33,348 nucleotides of DNA from a virus. The notes under the pieces are model-generated. The model searched no databases. It was not told the DNA's origin and worked only from the letters and a program-made list of their open reading frames with translations. Positions 31,201 through 33,348 of this stretch are shown one piece after another. Location of the stretch: positions 1 through 33,348 of IMG/VR virus record IMGVR_UViG_3300043411_001923; one strand, given 5' to 3'. Every line of letters begins with the position of its first letter. Position 1 is the first letter of the stretch. Position numbers and translations under genes: made by a program.

Positions 31201-32459
31201 GTGACCATTCCGGTGGGTGTGTCGAAGCCTGCACGGAGCCAGGTGTAGACCCCGTTGCTCGTCTTGGTCGAGAGCGCCGAGGTGCTGACCAGGGTCACGC
31301 CCTCATCGGCGGCACGGCGCATGGACTCGGCGATGAAGGCCGAGCCGATGCCCTTGCCCTGGTGCTGCGGCATGACCGACAGGCTGTCGTGGTGCATGCG
31401 CCAGCCGTCGACCTGGCGAGTGAAGTAGCCGACGGCGTGTTGGCGGAGCCGACCGCCGCCGATTGGGACGGGGGCGAAGATGGTGCCCTCGATCGTCACG
31501 ACCCCGGCGTCGCTCTCTTCGACCTCGTTGGTCTTGGCGATGAACTTGCGCCCCTCCCTGTCGGTGAACTCGAACTCGAAGACCCGCTTGGCGGCATCCT
31601 CGCCGTCGGTGACGAAGCCCTCGGGCAGGTCCTCGACGTCATCGAGCGCACCGTCGGGTGAGCTGCCCCCGGTGCCCGTGGGTGGTGGTGCGCACTCGGC
31701 CGTGTGGCACGCCAGCTCGATGAGGCTGGACACCAGGTTCTCGGGTGGCACGATCGGGAAGGTCCCGGACTTCAGGCGAGCGACGACGTCGGGGCTGTTG
31801 GCCACCAGGACCTCACCCTTCACGTTCATGTCGCCGATGCGGCCCAGGACCCGGTCAGCACCGACGTCGACCGTGACCATGTCGTCGTAGTAGCTCTGCC
31901 ACGCCTCGGTCATCCCCGCAGAGCGGGGGGTCCACCAGGAGGTGACACCGGTGCCGCCGCCCTCGGTCTTGCGCAGGAACGAGTACGGCCCGTCGGTCGG
32001 ATGGAAGGGGTCGACGCCGCTCTCGGTGGCTCGCATGCGGCGGCTGAAGGTCCAGGTCTCCCCGGCCATCTCCCGCTCGATCTCCTCGTGCTTGATGCGC
32101 AGCATCTCGACCATGAACGGGAGCGGCTTCGGGTCCCGCAACGTGCGGGAGACTCCGGAGCGGCCGTCGACCGACATGACGAGGTACTGCCATGCCCCGG
32201 CCGGACGATCCTCGAACCCCAGCTCCGTGCCGACGGCGCCGAGGTGCTTGGTCAGCTTGTTGCGGCCGGTCTTGGTCTTGGCCAGCGCCACGATCTCCTG
32301 GCCGACGGCGATGGCTCGGGCCTGCAGGTCGGCGTGCTTCTTGGGTATCCCCCGATACAGCCCCTCAGGGATCCCGCCGCCGGACGGCTTCGAGCCGCCG
32401 GTCCCGATGGGGGGCGGGGCGCAGGATGCATCGTGGCACGCCAGCTCGATCAGGGACAT
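28197..32459 (-). CDS. 1420-aa modular protein with five Cys/Pro tags and GNAT and ParB-like domains
   Basis: Five tags of the form C-x4-C-A-P-P-P-x-G-x-G-G-S divide the protein into five segments of about 230-300 residues. Segment 1 (24-250) is unrecognised. Segment 2 (267-528) holds a GNAT acetyltransferase motif (MPQHQGKGIGSAFI, near 366). Segment 3 (545-831) has a ParB/sulfiredoxin-like motif (FIIDGWHRLHRF, near 680). Segment 4 (848-1144) has a second GNAT motif (YIGKGIGGRFYV, near 954). Segment 5 (1161-1420) is unrecognised. Segments 1 and 3 end alike (NVKGEVLVANSPDVVARL and VMQGEVIVGRPGLVQRL). No signal peptide or membrane segment is seen. GAGGGG abuts the ATG directly, an unusually short spacing. 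It may be a cargo polyprotein whose modules are processed or carried together; this is inference. Confidence 0.85.
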   Translation of the reverse strand: MSLIELACHDASCAPPPIGTGGSKPSGGGIPEGLYRGIPKKHADLQARAIAVGQEIVALAKTKTGRNKLTKHLGAVGTELGFEDRPAGAWQYLVMSVDGRSGVSRTLRDPKPLPFMVEMLRIKHEEIEREMAGETWTFSRRMRATESGVDPFHPTDGPYSFLRKTEGGGTGVTSWWTPRSAGMTEAWQSYYDDMVTVDVGADRVLGRIGDMNVKGEVLVANSPDVVARLKSGTFPIVPPENLVSSLIELACHTAECAPPPTGTGGSSPDGALDDVEDLPEGFVTDGEDAAKRVFEFEFTDREGRKFIAKTNEVEESDAGVVTIEGTIFAPVPIGGGRLRQHAVGYFTRQVDGWRMHHDSLSVMPQHQGKGIGSAFIAESMRRAADEGVTLVSTSALSTKTSNGVYTWLRAGFDTPTGMVTARTTRNKLGARYRTAGDDTLATRLRGRNPVSTADLLASPVAKQALGGMPEGGNAVQMELQMNISDLRTEAALAASIFTDWVERAITFTLAEDETWYEPLADEDLTAAGCQSADCAPPPTGTGGSKPGNDKDRLDEADARLNNPFTATEPEGDSGEAVVGVPFADLPSSAKGAVLQWVSEGDVIDPAEHVNKFVYDVEVLPIEEAKRRAMQVPDIAADFGDDWAAYHAAYMALVPDDPRMVNPPGERWGVITSPYSDEFIIDGWHRLHRFVRDGEDDITVVQMRPKPNPFATVDAPGELGYASSSKYPGMRPVTTDERKELRVEGRPYMPGVVDWVDGYEIEGTLPVFDPDSAAGKRVLELANRDMVMQGEVIVGRPGLVQRLLNGEPSDEANAALAASADPFAGLEVYGFACRSKECAPPPVGKGGSSPGVGTSAEALFALAAEHEADPRKAYGTDARRELKRQAGLIFNHSIKYGYRSEVSYASPMGGNAISVHGDLLSKKGKRIGEFKFVLFKDSSGTWADFDIVVLKRDYIGKGIGGRFYVRTEEGLRNAGFNRIELHAANNSGHQLGYLRGASNWGRFGYDWDQRHLGDVLELRSKESRRLSPSYTIGEAGLEYSRKQSDGSKRFMEFADRIQEARRVGEPYTLRDDDPTPAEVFELDAFRYTDNIGWHGVKTLTPPATTAAASPSRQARLDAIAAFYMGAARDAETDDLPDMPESLLAACHDASCAPPPIGTGGSTPGADDGIPGIADQEAYDQYRETTSNIRLLDVESAAYAQQQVQDAEVVVRISADRLSDIVNYSEPEDWELRSMHDPENEVGRSLRGEEYLKHRDLYDAAVGLDMGYVVHGYSEAEFSLEPIVDGSTDINHRVSPLAATWYGEIQLVMSDEARDDATFTIADSLNSGSVPLPVEGPIDPRAAALNGVHPFQMGRDYVEVQLRSPIELSSKHVKEVRVPDLHYLQDVAHVLAERMPDTLVTIEDDGIQMSMKNAVKALEEIS
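28980..32438 (-). repeat. Five copies of the CxxxxCAPPPxGxGGS tag
   Basis: 48-nt copies lie at 32438-32391 (CHDASCAPPPIGTGGS), 31709-31662 (CHTAECAPPPTGTGGS), 30875-30828 (CQSADCAPPPTGTGGS), 29966-29919 (CRSKECAPPPVGKGGS) and 29027-28980 (CHDASCAPPPIGTGGS). Copies 1 and 5 encode the same peptide and are nearly identical in DNA. Copies 1 and 2 also share the preceding SLIELA coding sequence. Spacing between copies is 729-939 nt. Confidence 0.95.
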
Positions 32460-32463
32460 CCCC

Positions 32464-32877
32464 TCAGGCTACCGGCTGGGGCACCTCGTCCCGGATCCAC
32501 TGCTTCAGCTTCTCCAGGGGCGGGAAGCTGTAGGCGGCGTAGTGCTTCGGGATCTCGAAGACCGGCAGGCCGTGGGCGTGGGCCGTGGCGATCTCAGCGT
32601 CGGCGCCGGAGCTGGCGCCCGGGAACCGGACGACACCCTGGGTGCGGAGCATGACGGCGATGTCCAGCTCGTACCAGTCCTCGACCGGGCGAGGGGTGAT
32701 GGCGTGCCACAGCAGGGTCGTGTGCGGCACCACCGGGTAGCAGAGCTTGAAGTCCATCAGCCGGTTGGCGAACTGGATGATCCGGTGCGTGTTCTCCACC
32801 GGGTCCGGGTTCGTGTACGGCCCGGCGATGTAGAGCACGGGCCGGTGCTTCGGCGGTGCGATGGCCATCTCGTTCAC
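32464..32877 (-). CDS. DUF4406 / nucleoside deoxyribosyltransferase-like protein
   Basis: The protein is 137 aa from the GTG at 32877 (GTGA overlap); an ATG three codons in (32868) is an alternative. VLYIAGPYTNPDPVENTHRI at the N-terminus and VVRFPGASSGADAEIATAHAHGLPVF are the two conserved segments of the DUF4406/deoxyribosyltransferase-like fold, which binds nucleotides. With thyX two genes upstream it may act in nucleotide salvage or modification. The catalytic role is not certain. Confidence 0.82.
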   Translation of the reverse strand: MNEMAIAPPKHRPVLYIAGPYTNPDPVENTHRIIQFANRLMDFKLCYPVVPHTTLLWHAITPRPVEDWYELDIAVMLRTQGVVRFPGASSGADAEIATAHAHGLPVFEIPKHYAAYSFPPLEKLKQWIRDEVPQPVA

Positions 32878-33068
32878 AGCTTGTCTCCGATCTTGAACCA
32901 GCGGAGCTTGTCCAGGTTGACGGTCACCCGGTCGCCCGAGTTGCTGTTGCGGTAGCTGAGGTAGCGGTGCTTGTGATCCGAGTGGATCTCGGTGGCGAGC
33001 ACCTCCCAGGAGGTCCCGTCGGAGAAGGACACCTTCAGGGTCCGGACGGTGTGCACGGACTCGCTCAC
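32874..33068 (-). CDS. Small protein of unknown function
   Basis: The protein is 64 aa from the GTG at 33068, which overlaps the thyX stop as GTGA. It is mostly beta (RTLKVSFSDGTSWEVLATE, RVTVNLDKLRWFKIGD) with a His/Lys/Arg centre (HSDHKHRYLSYRNSN). No family is recognised. Confidence 0.72.
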   Translation of the reverse strand: MSESVHTVRTLKVSFSDGTSWEVLATEIHSDHKHRYLSYRNSNSGDRVTVNLDKLRWFKIGDKL

Positions 33069-33348
33069 GGGCCGACCCTCCCGAACTCCTCGAAGGCGGC
33101 CCAGGTGATCGGCATCGTCTCGGAGAAGATGCGCTCCATCTCCTCCGACGCCATGGCGATCTCCCGCATCGGCTTGGACGGATACGCAGCATCGCTGCGT
33201 TCCGTCCGCAGGCTGAGGAAGGACATCAGGCTCCGGGCGTTGCACGTGGCGTACATGGCGGAGTACACGTTGACCGGCAGCGTCATGCGGGCCACCTCCT
33301 TGGCGTAGCCACGCCAGAGGCGGTCCTGGTACCTCGTGTAGAGGTTGG
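33065..33348 (-). CDS. thyX: Flavin-dependent thymidylate synthase ThyX (N-terminus outside window)
   Basis: Only the C-terminal 94 or so residues are present, reading in from the window end (NLYTRYQDRLWRGYAKEVAR). LPVNVYSAMYATCNARSLMSFLSLRT matches the ThyX core (LPxxxYTxxxxxxNxRxLxHFLxLR), followed by PMREIAMASEEM (the usual EIR segment) and ITWAAFEEFGR. ThyX methylates dUMP using folate and FAD. The signature RHRxxSxNExSxRY should lie upstream, outside the window. The segment after LRT carries a short insertion (ERSDAAYPSK) relative to the common D-x-x-AQxEIR form. It is first of the overlapped genes in view. Confidence 0.9.
   Translation of the reverse strand, partial: NLYTRYQDRLWRGYAKEVARMTLPVNVYSAMYATCNARSLMSFLSLRTERSDAAYPSKPMREIAMASEEMERIFSETMPITWAAFEEFGRVGP

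Noticed and set aside
1-33348. CRISPR array, insertion sequence or transposase
   Set aside because: No regularly spaced direct repeats of that kind and no transposase motifs were found; the only mobile-type elements are the intein endonuclease and the HNH gene.

Overview
The window looks like part of the genome of a tailed, siphovirus-like phage of a high-GC Gram-positive (actinobacterial) host. The reasons are a very long tape-measure gene followed by a tail-tip cassette, strongly GC-biased third codon positions, tightly overlapped genes (ATGA, GTGA and TGATG junctions), a tRNA cluster, and a Cas4-like nuclease, Sak4-like ATPase, SNF2 helicase and RuvC replication/recombination set of the kind common in actinophages. 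No integrase, repressor, terminase, capsid gene or recognisable endolysin is present. The host genus cannot be read from the sequence.

Layout. (1) 1-14175, plus strand, late structural genes: the tape measure (5' end cut by the window), a distal-tail-like protein carrying a beta-helix-like insert, a protein combining a secreted-protein-like domain with a PKD domain, a tail hub fused to an alpha/beta-hydrolase, an SGNH hydrolase, two Cys-rich minor tail proteins and a small membrane protein (holin candidate). (2) 14176-23568, minus strand, DNA metabolism: metallophosphoesterase, candidate ssDNA-binding protein, Sak4-like ATPase, a Cas4/RecB-like 4Fe-4S nuclease interrupted by a class-3-type intein, SNF2 helicase, RuvC-like resolvase, several small proteins, an HExxH metallopeptidase and a DUF2786 protein. 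(3) 23569-24970: a divergent promoter region, two plus-strand early genes and two tiny ORFs. (4) 24972-25902: six tRNA genes (Pro, Glu, Trp, Lys, Asn, Gln) with an HNH endonuclease gene between the last two. (5) 25904-33348, minus strand: glycosyltransferase, small unknown proteins, a 1420-residue modular protein with five copies of a Cys-x4-Cys-Ala-Pro-Pro-Pro tag, a DUF4406-like protein and the 3' part of thyX, cut by the window end.

How it works together. The tail cassette carries at least two complete hydrolase active sites plus candidate binding modules, which suggests the tail tip works on an esterified or polysaccharide surface layer. The minus-strand centre encodes a recombination/replication set expressed from closely related promoters (TTGCGA or TTGCGC, 17-18 nt, TAnnnT). 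Two of these are divergent and share a perfect palindrome, so they probably fire together under one regulator. Where genes do not overlap, a TAnnnT box often lies 6-8 nt before the start codon with no Shine-Dalgarno, suggesting leaderless internal transcripts. The most unusual objects are the intein-split nuclease, the tagged polyprotein, the hydrolase-hub fusion and the HNH/tRNA-Gln overlap.
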